From Ipomoea triloba (taxonomy: Eukaryota; Streptophyta; Magnoliopsida; Solanales; Convolvulaceae): a DNA stretch of 64,000 nt. The translations under genes and the position numbers were made by a program. The stretch spans positions 21,509,138-21,573,137 of the forward strand of contig NC_044929.1 in NCBI RefSeq assembly GCF_003576645.1, read 5' to 3'. Under the pieces are notes generated by a model that ran no database searches, was not told the origin of the DNA, and saw only the letters and a program-made list of their open reading frames with translations. Numbering within the stretch: position 1 is the first letter of the stretch; each line of letters starts with the position of its first letter. Shown in pieces: positions 23,009 through 35,069 of the stretch.

Positions 23009-25079
23009 TGGCAATAAAACAAACACCTGGGGTGCAAGTTTCAGGCTTTCAGCTCTCCTCCGCCCCTGTCACCTATTTTCTTGCAAAAAAAAAAAAAACA
23101 CAGCTTTGGAAGATTGGAGAGATGAAAAGAGGGATTTCGGTGGATCTCCGCTTTGCTTTGCTTTGCTTTTCACAAGTGCGGCTATGTGAGTTTGTGCTGT
23201 CAGCTGTGCGGTGGAAAAACACGTTGCAGTGTAGCCGTCGGTAGGACAGGCTGGCTTTCTGGGTTCTCCCCCAATGCTAAATTCGGGGCCCCAGTGTTCA
23301 TCTTCTGGATAATCGAGCCGTTGCTGTTTGGTTTCATGTGCTTAAGCGCTTCACACAATCAAATTCATCTGTTCATGAATGCCACAAAGTCAAAATTATT
23401 GAATTAGATAGGACCCACGGTGTAATTAGTAATTCCACAGGGGTATTGAATGTGAAAACTTTCACTTTGTGTCCGAATTGGTTTAGTACTACTTACACTA
23501 ATCCATCGCAGAAGTTCAAAGAGTCAATATTACTTCTACCGAGACTCGATCTCATGACTTTCCATTTAAAAGAGTCACTACATACTACTTGAAAGTCACG
23601 AGTTCAATTACAATGAACATAATCCTTATCTTAATGCCTAAACTATTACCAAAATGACTCTTTAAGCAACACCTAAATAGTTCTAGCTTCAAAAAGAAGT
23701 GGACGAGTGAGTAAAACATAATTCTCATATTAGAAAGTCACAAGTTTTATTATTATAAACACATTCTCAATTAATTTCATTGCACAAAATATTTTTAGCA
23801 TGATTTATCAATGGGACGTAAAAATTGTGTATGTCTTTGGAGAACAAATTTGAGTTACCACTTTTCCTGTGCAAAGCTCCTTTCAAATTGAGAGAAATTT
23901 TAAAGGAAAACAAAAATCATATTTCTCATTGAATCATTTCCATTGTATTGGAAGCTCAAAATGGTCCAAGTCTAAAATGTTGAGGCAACCATGTACACAA
24001 TGGACCCGCCCACATATGCTGCTTCAGCCCATAGCCAAAATCAAGTTGCTCAGGCCCATGACCTAATTCAAGGGCTTCAGCCCATGGCCCAAATCAATCA
24101 TTCTCATATTCTTTCAGAGTACTTATTCTGTTTAGCTAGAGTTTATTAACAAATAATAAACAAAAAATGGAAGTTTTGGCTATAAAATTTATTGAAAATA
24201 AAATAAATTTAATTTTCTTGCTTTTTATTAGGTTTTAGACTTTTAGAAACCATTTGTTAAAATTGTTTTAGAATTTGCTAAACTTATACTTTTTTAAAAT
24301 AAATACGATATAATCAATTATAAACACACAACTCGTAATTCGTATTTTGAATAAAAGTAATCCCTTAATTTAAAAAGTCACCAAAATCGTTCATGCATTT
24401 AACAAAATTGTTAAATATCAAAACCGTGGTCTATATACAACACTTTTATTTAATGACATAATTAAGTGTGGCCATTCTTTAAGACTGCATCTAGGAGAGT
24501 GGTAAAATTGAAGCGGTTAAAGTAATAGCGATGAAAGTAAAGCTATCTAAATATTCCATTCACATCATACCCTTACTCATCGGGTTGAAAATTTTGAGAT
24601 TGGAGTGTAGATTGCTTCAATTTCACAAATTTAAAAGTAGTGTGAATCGTTCTAATCGTTTTGACTGTGTACCCAAATTCACTCTATGAGTCTACAAGGC
24701 ACACCTGTCTAAATTCATAGTCATCAAGTTAATATTATACTTAAATATGGTTTTATCTTTTTTTCTTTCTTTTCATTTTGACATATTGTTGACTTTTCAT
24801 TGTGAAATGTTGAAAATTTTGAATCAAAATAAAAAAATTGTTTGGTAATCTACCTGCAAATACCTGGCAGGATTAGTGGTAATGATGATTGTGTCATATA
24901 ATCTTGTTGGTAATAGTAATATAGATATATACCATATCCCTTGCTTTATTATTGGTGCGTGCTAACTTTAATTAATTTAGTCTAAGAAGAAAATTGTAGT
25001 AATTGTCATTTAGTGGTTTTCTAGTCTATACCCTTCTGTTCAATCATCTAAATAGCTAAATAATAGAGTTATGATACTC
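23009..25079. other. SKS upstream region and AT-rich intergenic DNA
   Basis: The first few hundred bases should hold the SKS promoter and leader. Near 23480-23600 a 'gactcgatctcatgac' stretch resembles a degenerate tRNA-derived element on the minus strand. The rest is AT-rich with no recognisable gene. Confidence 0.4.
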
Positions 25080-25088
25080 AACTGTTTA

Positions 25089-25469
25089 GAGAAAATTTCA
25101 CTTTTAGTCTCATAACTATTATACATGAATCACATTCGATTTTTAACTATTAAAATTTTATAATTAGGTGCATGACTATGTAAATTTGCATCACATTTGG
25201 TCCTGCAGACTTGCAGTCCAATTTATTGGCCAACTATTGTCAGAAATGCTCCTCCACGTAGAAGCATAACATTTGCTTTTTCAGGAAGGAGCACTGCATT
25301 TATTTATTCTGAAAGGAACACTTTTGGCAATAGTTGACCGAGAAATTGAATGGCAGGATCAAATGTGACATAAATTACATAATTATGCACTTAATTAGAA
25401 AAATTTAATAATTAAGGATCAAATGTAATTTATATATAATAGTCATGGGACAAAAAATGAATTTATTCC
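25089..25469. mobile_element. MULE-type MITE with 9-bp target duplication
   Basis: A 381-bp foldback element. The left arm (from 'gagaaaatttcactttt') and the inverted right arm (from 'ggaataaattcatttttt') stay similar for about 150 bases, through 'catgactattata' and 'catttgatcctgc' stretches. The flanks are AACTGTTTA (25080-25088) and AACTATTTA (25470-25478), a 9-bp duplication with one mismatch. That length fits Mutator-like elements. No coding capacity. Confidence 0.8.
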
Positions 25470-25478
25470 AACTATTTA

Positions 25479-27290
25479 TGTTCATGCTATATTGACTCAT
25501 AAGTTGAGCTTTTTAATGTAATGTAAGTATAACCAAATCAAGCCTAATTTTTATCCAAGTCAAAATTCAAAAAGTTAAATAGTAATTTGGTTTGGACACA
25601 AAGCCAATACCAATTATAACTAGTTGGTGTGTATGCAAATAGTAGTAAAAACCTAGGTTGAGTGGTGTGTGGGCAATAAGCCAAAAAAAAATGAAAACTA
25701 GAATTAAGAGGTTGGTGCGAATATTATGCAAAATGATGTGTATAATCCTATGACAGACACAATAAGCAAATTGGTGCTTAGAGCAATAATGTTTATGCCA
25801 AGACAAAACTCATGATTATATAGCAACATTCCAGCCTTACATTCCCCCACCATTCACATGTTTCCTCCCCTAATGTCTAAACAATTTTTGCAATCCCAAT
25901 AATGCTAACCTTACCTTGTTAGATTAAATATTAGTCTCGAATTACACTGAAATGAATAATTAACATAGTTACAATAAGATTGAATAGTTAAAACAGTTAC
26001 AGTAAAATTTGAGCAGTTATATTGCTTCAGATAGACACTCAGTTGCACCTTCATATGGAAGGGGGTGCGCTCGAATCTCAGTAGATGCAATATTGACTTT
26101 TTGTGCTTCATTAGGTTGAAAAAGTAGTTATGAACAGATACTGCATTGTAACTTTCATTATCACCCTTTCAATTAACAATGTTTGAGATCGGATTGGTGA
26201 ATCGGTCTAGCACTGTTGGCCGTAAACAATAGTACGTGAATGGCAATATATGAAACATAAAAAACGTAAAGACCAAGTTGTAAATGATCGATCCGGATCA
26301 TCACATGACTTAACATCCTTTCACATATGTTTAATGAAGTAACTCCAATTCAACTGTCTACAAAAATTTATTACTACACGTAACGAATAAAGATATTGTA
26401 TTTATGATTTCTAATTAGTTTTCTCAAAATCACTCATTAGTTGCTCTCAAAATTGAATATCGTGTATCCTCTAGCTCAATAGTACAGACCATGATAACTT
26501 GTACAAAATTCAACAATTAAGTTTAAGACAATTCCTACTTCGTAGGTAAAAGTACATATCTATCCACCTAATGCATCCCTTGCCACACGCCAATACTGTT
26601 ACTTATCTCAATTTAGTAAGATATGATATAAATCCAAAATGATGTACAATATATATATATATGTGTGTGTGTGTACACTGTACATCATTTTCAATATTAA
26701 ATATAATTGATATATTTAGTAAATAATTAATATAAATAGTGTTTTCTTTAAAATCTTATAGTTTTGGAATATAACATGGTTAATGAGTAGTGCGGTGGGT
26801 TTTTTTTTTTAAATATATAATTTCATTATGATTTTATTTGAAAATTACATTTTTAATCCATCTGTGACCGATGTGTTATGTTCAATCATTTATTTCTTTG
26901 AAGGGTATATTTAGTCATTCAATTATTATCGATTAAAATGATAGATTCTAGTTTCTGAAAGATGAAATTCAATTCACCACCCATATGCTGCTTAATAACA
27001 TGAATAATTTGGTCATAAGAGATCAAATCTGCTACTTTGATAATAATTGAAGGAATACATATGCATCGCAAATAGGTGAAGAATTAAACTTACAAAAGAA
27101 TCATAACTAATAAACTAAAAATGCCATTTTTTTTTTCATATAACATTCCATACTTGACTCTTTGAGACAATTCGAGTTCTACATAAATTATATCTACAAT
27201 GTTTGACTCTTACTCGGGGCAAGATTTGATTCAGTGTCCTTTAACATAATATATATATAAATAGAATGAGGCATTTAATTGGCTCAAGGT
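25479..27290. other. AT-rich intergenic DNA
   Basis: No gene was recognised. A short (TA)n/(TG)n tract lies at 26650-26675. Confidence 0.4.
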
Positions 27291-27291
27291 A

Positions 27292-27385
27292 TCTATCTAT
27301 ATATAAAAACAATATCCTCCTCCCAAACTTTCCCGCCCAAAGTTAGTGGTATTTTGGTAAAATCACATATTTTATTTATTTATTA
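27292..27385 (+). mobile_element. Plus-strand Helitron 5'-end fragment
   Basis: Begins A|TCTATCTATATATAAAA and has AATATCCTCC and CCCGCCCAAAG, the same layout as the other Helitron 5' ends in this block. It is cut off after 94 bases by the minus-strand element that starts at 27386. Confidence 0.55.
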
Positions 27386-27769
27386 CTAGTATTTTCACCC
27401 GTGCGTTGCACGGAATGAATTTGTTATAATATTTTAAGAAATATTTGAATCGATATACAATTATATAAATTATAACATCGAATATGAGTATGAATAAGTG
27501 TATAAATGCAATTATAGTATGAGTCTTCCTTGCATGCAACAAATATCACAAAAATTCAGTGTTCTAAAATAAGTGTATAAATGCAATAGGTAGATACTTT
27601 ACATTATTGCATCATATTCATTAATTTAATTACTTGTCGATTAGTTATTGCATGATCTTGAGGTACACTTATATTTTGATATTCAGTAAGTATAACTATA
27701 TTAGAGAAAAATTTACATGGGAGGAATGGGGTAATCAGTTGAGTAATTGTTGGTTGACCGTAGAGCGTT

Positions 27770-27844
27770 GTGTTGGAGGAAGAAGATGATATATAGTGAA
27801 GATGATATTGCCCTTCACTATATATCATCTTCTTCCTTCAACAC
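27770..27844. repeat. Near-perfect 32-bp hairpin
   Basis: Arms 27770-27801 and 27813-27844 pair at 31 of 32 positions around an 11-base loop. The arms contain 'gaagaagatgatatatagtg'. It could be a small foldback element, a short inverted duplication, or a precursor-like hairpin if transcribed. Confidence 0.75.
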
Positions 27845-28299
27845 GTTCATATTCTCTGGACAAATAACTGTTGGAAAAAAATTAGCATAAAATGGATTCG
27901 TGGCAATATTGTGGTACAAATATATGTGGGGTCCACTTTCGATTTGGGTCGGGTCAAAGTGGATTCGTGTTCTTCGTAGTTAGACGAAAAGATTGATATA
28001 TTGTACGCTCAAAACTGATAATGGTTGAATGAGAAATTAGTTCTCAAAGTTGACCCATTTGAGTTAGAAAAATTTAGAGAAAAACCTTTCAAGTAACTTT
28101 TGTCCCACATTGGTTTGAGAAGTGGTTTGCACCACTACTTATACAAGAGTTTTTCTAAGGCTTATTGAATTGTATAGCATAGAGGCTCTCTCTCGCGCGT
28201 AAGGGGAGGGGTGCAAATGAAATCCCAAAATGAACTTAAAAAGGCTTGACTCGTGCGCCGACAATGCATGCACAAATGTCGTTCAGAAAATTGGTTGGC

Positions 28300-30840
28300 C
28301 TTGCGGGTTGAATTATGCCAAATTTTCATATTTTTTACAATATTACACAAACCATACCATAACACTATCAGTTTGTTTTGGGCGGGAAGTTAAAATTGAA
28401 GATATTGTTTTTATTAATAGTATAGATTACATTGCAGAGAAATATTTATACTGAATTACTACCATTAGTAATTCTAGTCTAGAATTGTATTAAGAATAGA
28501 AACGTAGAGAAGAATATATTTTATTAGGAATTCTATTTTAATTTACAATTGTATTAGAGATAGGAATTGTATTATCCTATTTTACAATATTACACAAACC
28601 ATAATATTATAGGTCTGTTTTGGTCGCGAAATTAAAACTGAGGATATTGTTTTTATTAATAGTATAGATTGCATTGCAGAAACATATATATACTGAATTA
28701 TTACCATTAGTAATTCTAGTCTAGAATTGTATTACGAATAGAACGTAGAGAAGAATATATTTTATTAAGAATTCTATTTTAATTTACAATTGTATTATGG
28801 ATAGGAATTGTATTACCATATTTTACAATATTACGCAAACCATAATATTATAGGTCTATTTTGGGCGAGAAGTTAAAACTGAGAATATTGTTTTTATTAA
28901 TAGTATAGATTGCATTGCAGAGAAATATATATACTGAATTATAACCATTAGTAATTCTAGTCTAGAATTGTATTACGAATAGGAACGTAGGGAAAATATA
29001 TTTTATTAGGAATTCTATTTTAATTTACAATTGTATTAGGGATAGGAATTGTATTACCATATTTTACAATATTATGCACACCAAAATATTATAGGTCTGT
29101 TTTGGACGGGAAGTTAAAACTGAGGATATTGTTTTTATTAATAGTATAGATAGATTGCATTGCAGAAAAATATATATACTGAATTATAACCATTAGTAAT
29201 TCTAGTCTAGAATTGTATGACGAATAGGAACGTATGGAAGAATATATTTTATTAGGAATTCTATTTTAATTTACAATTGTATTAGGAATAGAAATTGTAT
29301 TACCATATTTTACAATATTACGCAAACCAAAATATTATAGGTTTGTTTTGGGCGGTAAGTTAAAACTGAGGATATTGTTTTTATTAATAGTAGAGATTGC
29401 ATTGCAGAGAAATATATGTACTGAATTATTACCATTAGTAATTATAGTCTAGAATTGTATTACGAATAGGAACGTAGAGAAAAATATATTTTATTAAGAA
29501 TTCTATTTTAATTTACAATTGTATTAGGGATAGGAATTGTATTACCATATTTTACAATATTACGCAAACCATAATATTATAGGTCTGTTTTGGGCGGGAA
29601 GTTAAAACTGAAAATATTGTTTTTATTAATAGTATAGATTCTATTTTAATTTACAATTGTATTAGAGATAGGAATTGTATTACCATATTTTACAATATTA
29701 CGCAAACCATAATATTATAGGTTTGTTTTGGGCGGAAAGTTAAAACAGAGGATATTGTTTTTATTAATAGTATAGATTGCATTGCAGAGAAATATATATA
29801 CTGAATTATTAGCATTAGTAATTATAGTCTAGAATTGTATTACGAATAGGAACGTATTAGTAATTATAGTCTAGAATTGTATTACGAATAGGAACGTAGG
29901 GAAGAATATATTTTATTAGGAATTCTATTTTAATTTACAGTTGTATTAGGGATAGGAATTGTATTACAATATTTTATTACAGTTGTATTAGGGATAGGAA
30001 TTGTATTACAATATTTTACAATATTACGCACACCAAAATATTATTGGTCTGTTTTGGGCGGGAAGGTAAAACTCAGGATATTGTTTTTATTAATAGTATA
30101 GATATAGACTGCATTGCAGAGAAATATATATACTGAATTATAACTATTAGTAATTCTAGTATAGAATTGTATTACGAATAGGAACGTAATAGGAACGTAG
30201 GGAAGAATATATTTTATTAGGAATTCTATTTTAATTTACAATTGTATTAGGGGTAGGAATTGTATTACAATATTAGGCACACCAAAATATTATAGGTCTA
30301 TTTTGGGCGGGAAGTTAAAACTGAGGATATTGTTTTTATTAATAGTATAGATTGCATTGCAGAGAAATATATATACTGAATTATTACCATTAGTAATTCT
30401 AGTCTAGAATAGTATTACTATAGGAACGTAGGGAAGAATATATTTATTAGGAATTCTATTTTAATTTACAATTGTATTAGGGATAGGAATTGTATTACAA
30501 TATTTTACAATATTACGCACACCAAAATATTATAGGTCTGTTTTGGGCGGGAAGTTAAAACTGAGGATATTGTTTTTATTAATAGTATAGATATAGATTG
30601 CATTGTAGAGAAATATATATACTGAATTATAACCATTACTAATTCTAGTCTATAATTGTATTACGAATAGGAACGTAATAGGAACGTAGGGAAGAATATA
30701 TTTTATTAGGAATTCTATTTTAATTTACAATTGTATTAGGGATAGCAATTGTATTACAATATTACACAAACCAAAATATTATAGGTCTGTTTTGGGCGGG
30801 AAGTTAAAACTGAGGATATTGTTTTTATTAATAGTATAGA
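28300..30840 (-). repeat. Array of eleven Helitron 5'-end units, about 243 bp each
   Basis: Eleven direct copies, marked by 'tttttattaatagtatagat' ending near 28427, 28670, 28910, 29150, 29396, 29640, 29777, 30103, 30352, 30592 and 30841. Normal spacing is 240-249. One unit is shortened to about 138 and the next is lengthened to about 326 by small internal duplications. On the minus strand each unit starts TCTATACTATTAATAAAAAC and contains CTTCCCGCCCAAAA, the Helitron 5' terminus seen elsewhere in this block. Confidence 0.85.
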
Positions 30841-31129
30841 TTTTATTAATTTATTAATCTATTAATTACTCATATTTTATTAATTTATTAATCTATTAAT
30901 TATTCATATATATGTATTCACCTATACTATTATTATGGTAAAATGATAAATAGGTAATATAATATGATTGGTGTGATATAATTGGTGATTGAATAATTGG
31001 TGATATAATTGGTGTGATGTAATTGGTGATATATATTTGTAATATATGTAATAGTATAAATAGACCATTTTGCTTGGCATTGTCAATAGCCATCGAATTC
31101 CTGTACTCTCTTATTTACACCGAATAGCA
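30841..31129. other. AT-rich leader before the RPA1-like fragment
   Basis: Repeated 'ataattggtgat' motifs, then a TATA-like 'tataaa' at 31055-31060, about 75 bases before the ATG of the RPA1-like fragment. Confidence 0.4.
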
Positions 31130-31554
31130 ATGGCTTCACTTCACTCTGAGATTGTTGGTCGTCAACTTCACCTTAGGCTCATATGGAATATGCTCCGTGT
31201 CGTTCATCTTCCAGAGACAAGAGATTCTGAAAAAATAAACTCCATAGAGTGTGTGGTCCATGATTTTGAGGTATTTTCTTTTACTATAATATTAATATTT
31301 ATGCATATTTGTAGTTTTTTTCACAACATTTTATTTTAACTCTACAAATTCAGGGAACCTTTATACGCATGCATATTCCTGAAAAGTTTGTTCAAAGGTG
31401 ATTCAAGAAATTTAAAGAAGGTGGAGTATATCGAATTTGTAGATTTCAAGTTGTTTATAATACATATAGAAACAAAACTACAACACACAGGTATATGCTC
31501 AATTTTTCTGAAAAAAATCACTGTCAGAGTATTGAAGGATGTAGATTTACCTAG
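31130..31554 (+). pseudogene. RPA1-like OB-fold fragment (Helitron-associated)
   Basis: Resembles the first OB fold of the replication protein A 70-kDa subunit, a single-strand DNA-binding protein. Plant autonomous Helitrons often carry RPA1-like genes. Exon 1 (31130-31270) encodes MASLHSEIVGRQ and RVVHLPETRD, ending CVVHDFE. An intron with gt...ttcag borders follows. Exon 2 (from 31354) reads GTFIRMHIPEKFVQR and then an in-frame TGA (31399-31401). It continues FKKFKEGGVYRICRFQVVYN and ends at TAG 31552-31554. Only one domain is present and it is broken, so it is a relic. It could also be a captured host RPA1 gene fragment. Confidence 0.65.
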
Positions 31555-31794
31555 ATATATTTATGACAGGGAAGATTACAATTTTTTTAAAGAGGAATGT
31601 GATTCAAAAAGTGAGGAATCTGTTAACACCTCTCAAGTTTGAAATAGTTATCCTAAAATTGAAATAGTTATTATTCTATAAAATAAAATGCTATTAGAAT
31701 TAGTTATTTCTTATATTAGTCATTGTTCCTATGTAATACGCATTTGACACTTACAATGACACATTCAATGGTCGAGTTCATTACAATTTAACAA

Positions 31795-31880
31795 TAATTG
31801 TTTTCTTGAAATTTCTTGGATCGTCAGGGTCTTCAAACGGATAAGCACCCACCAGCATCGCATCTGCAACCTTTTCAATA
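31795..31880 (-). pseudogene. SnRK2 kinase exon fragment, copy 1
   Basis: On the minus strand it reads [18 protein letters not shown] followed by PRNFKKTI. In SnRK2 kinases the segment is [25 protein letters not shown], so about ten residues (subdomain IX, WSCGVTLYV) are deleted. It is a short gene fragment in the Helitron-rich block, probably captured, with no frame beyond it. Confidence 0.7.
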
Positions 31881-31893
31881 AAAAAACATACAN

Positions 31894-31968
31894 AAATTTC
31901 TTGGATCGTCAGGGTTTTCAAACGGATAAGCACCAACCAGCATCGCATCTGCAACCTTTTCAATAAAA
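31894..31968 (-). pseudogene. SnRK2 kinase exon fragment, copy 2
   Basis: Same fragment as copy 1 with two or more base changes (PFENPDD instead of PFEDPDD). It begins immediately after the unresolved base at 31893, so it may be an assembly overlap and not a real second copy. Confidence 0.65.
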
Positions 31969-31989
31969 AAAATATAGATCAGACCATGA

Positions 31990-33004
31990 ATTCAATTCTG
32001 GGCAATTAACTACTTCGTATTTGTTTAACCATATACAGATTATCAACTAATTAACCAATTATTCAAACTTAGAAATGTGGTTTTTAATTTATTATAAACA
32101 ACCTAATTCGAATGATAATATCCTACTAACGTGGTCAAACTTATTCCATTTTATTCATATACGATATTATTGGAATTGAAAATTAAATCAAGAATGAGAT
32201 ATCATTGAAATTGAAAATTATAGCACAATATCTATTAATTACATTAAGTATAATGCACATATATGTATTCATCATAATAAAATACAAATTTATTGTATTT
32301 TAATTTCTAACCATTTATAACCAAAATTCAAATGGTAATAAAAGAAAAAAAAATCAAACCTCTTGCCATTTGTTTGTAAATATAATGTTAATGCTGATAT
32401 CACATCAACTTAATTAGGGTGATGGGATTGAAATTATGTTACGATCCTTACGGAGTAATTTTACATGTATTAATTAATTAAAATTAAAATTAATTAATTA
32501 TTAATTATTAATCTATATCAATAATATAAAATACAAAATTTATTATAAACAACCTAATAATAATAATAATATCTATTAATTACATTAAGTATAATGCACA
32601 TATATGTATTCATCTATAATAAAGTACAAATTTATTGTATTTTAATTTCTAACCAATTATAACCAAAATTCAAATGGTAATAATAGAAAAATAAAAAAGA
32701 ATTCCTGATAAAGAAGACTAATAAAATACAAATTTTTTGTATTTTAATTATTAACCATTTATAACCAAAATTCAAATAGTAATAAAAGAAAAATAAAAAA
32801 AATTCAAACCTCTTGCCATTTGTTTGTAAATATAATGTTAATGCTGATATCACATCAACTTAATTAGGGTGATGGGATTGAAATTATGTTACGATCCTTA
32901 CGGAGTAATTTTACATGTATTAATTAATTAAAATTAAAATTAATTAATTATTAATTATTAATCTATATCAATAATATAAAATACAAAATTTATTATAAAC
33001 AACC

Positions 33005-33042
<38 letters not shown>

Positions 33043-35060
33043 TCTATTAATTACATTAAGTATAATGCACATATATGTATTAATCTATAATAAAATACAA
33101 ATTTTTTGTATTTTAATTTCTAAACATTTATAACCAAAATTCAAATGATAATATCCTACTAACGTGGTCAAACTTATTCCATTTTATTCATATACGATAT
33201 TATTGGAATTGAAAATTAAATCAAGAATGAGATACCATTGAAATTGAAAATTATAGAACAATATCTATTAATTACATTAAGTATAATGCACATATATGTA
33301 TTCATCTATAATAAAATACAAATTTATTGTATTTTAATTTCTAACCATTTATAACCAAAATTCAAATGGTAATAATAGAAAAATAAAAAAGAATTCCTTG
33401 ATAAGGAAGCCTAATAAAATACAATTTTTTTTGTATTTTAATTATTAACCATTTATAACCAAAATTCAAATGGTAATAAAAAAAAAATTCAAATATCTTG
33501 CCATTTGTTTGTAAATATAATGTTAATGCTGATATCACGTCAACTTAATTAGGGTGATGGGATTGAAATTATGTTACGGTCCTTACGGAGTAATTTTACA
33601 TGTATTAATTAATTAAAATATTAATTAAAATTAAAATTAATTAATTATTTATTATTAATCTATATAATAAATAGATTAAAGTAAAGGCTCGAAGAATATT
33701 TAGATCGATATACAATTATGTAAATTATAATATCGAATATTATATAGTGTAATTAAAGAATTGAGTTTGATCGATTATGTATTATTATTTTATCTATATA
33801 ATAAAATACAAAATTTATTATAAACAACCTAATAATAATAATAATATCTATTAATTATATTAAGTATAATGCACATATATGTATTAATCTATAATTAAAA
33901 TTAATTAATTAATTAATTAATTAATAATTATTCATCTATATCAATAATAAAATATTATAAACAACCTAATAATAATAATAATATCTATTAATTACATTAA
34001 GTATAATGCACATATATGTATTAATCTATGATAAAATACAATTTCTGAACATTTATAACCAAAATTCAAATGACAATATCCTACTAACGTGGTCAAACTT
34101 ATTCCATTTTATTCATATACGATATTATTGGAATTGAAAATTAAATCAAGAATGAGATACCATTGAAATTGAAAATTATAGAACAATATCTATTAATTAC
34201 ATTAAGTATAATGCACATATATGTATTCATCTATAATAAAGTACAAATTTATTGTATTTTAATTTCTAACCATTTATAACCAAAATTCAAATGGTAATAA
34301 AAGAAAAATAAAAAAGAATTCCGGATAAGGATGCCTAATAAAATACAATTTATTGTATTTTAATTTCTAACCATTTATAACCAAAATTCAAATGGTAATA
34401 AAAGAAAAAAAAATCAAACCTCTTGCCATTTGTTTGTAAATATAATTTTAATGCTGATATCACGTCAACTTAATTAGGGTGAAGGGATTGAAATTATGTT
34501 ACAGTCCTTACGGAGTAATTTTATTATATGTATTAATTAAAATTAAATGTAATTAATTAATTATTAATTATTAATCTATATCTATAATAAAATACAAATT
34601 TATTATAAACAACCAAATAATAATAATAATAATATCTATTAATTACATTAAGTATAATGCACATAGTAATCTATAATAAAATATAAAATATAAATTTTTT
34701 GTATTTTAATTTCTGACCATTTATAACCAAAATTCAAATGGTAATAAAAGAAAAATAAAAAAGAATTCCGGATAAGGATGCCTAATAAAATACAATTTAT
34801 TGTATTTTAATTTCTAGCCATTTATAACCAAAATTCAAATGATAATATCCTACTAACGTGGTCAAACTTATTCCATTTTATTCATATACGATATTATTGG
34901 AATTGAAAATTAAATCAAGAATGAGATACCATTGAAATTGAAAATTATAGCACAATATCGATTAATTACATTAAGTATAATGCACATATATGTATTCATC
35001 TATAATAAAATACAAATTTATTGTATTTTAATTTCTAACCATTTATAACCAAAATTCAAA
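31990..35060. repeat. AT-rich complex repeat region
   Basis: Two modules recur in mixed order. One, with 'ttgccatttgtttgtaaata', starts near 32364, 32814, 33498 and 34425. The other, with 'gtggtcaaacttattccatt', starts near 32132, 33163, 34090 and 34859. Poly-ATAAT and TTAATTAA tracts fill between. Near 33690 part of the Helitron 3' subterminal sequence ('gatcgatatacaattatg') occurs, so this is Helitron-derived. No gene was seen. Confidence 0.75.
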
Positions 35061-35069
35061 TAAGACTAT

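Larger units (their letters stand above)
27386..30840 (-). mobile_element. Helitron-like element (minus) with multiplied 5' ends
   Basis: On the minus strand the 3' end has a hairpin (CCGTGC/GCACGG, 27399-27404 and 27408-27413) followed by CTAG at 27389-27386, with T next. The outermost 5' end is TC at 30840-30839 preceded by A. This matches the Helitron rule of insertion between A and T, TC start, hairpin and CTRR end. It carries no Rep/helicase frame, so it is non-autonomous. Its 5' terminal segment is repeated in a tandem array. Confidence 0.7.

Noticed and set aside
28300..30840. Regularly spaced direct repeats resembling a CRISPR array
   Set aside because: The units are about 243 bp and nearly identical throughout, with no unique spacers, in a plant genome with Helitron ends.
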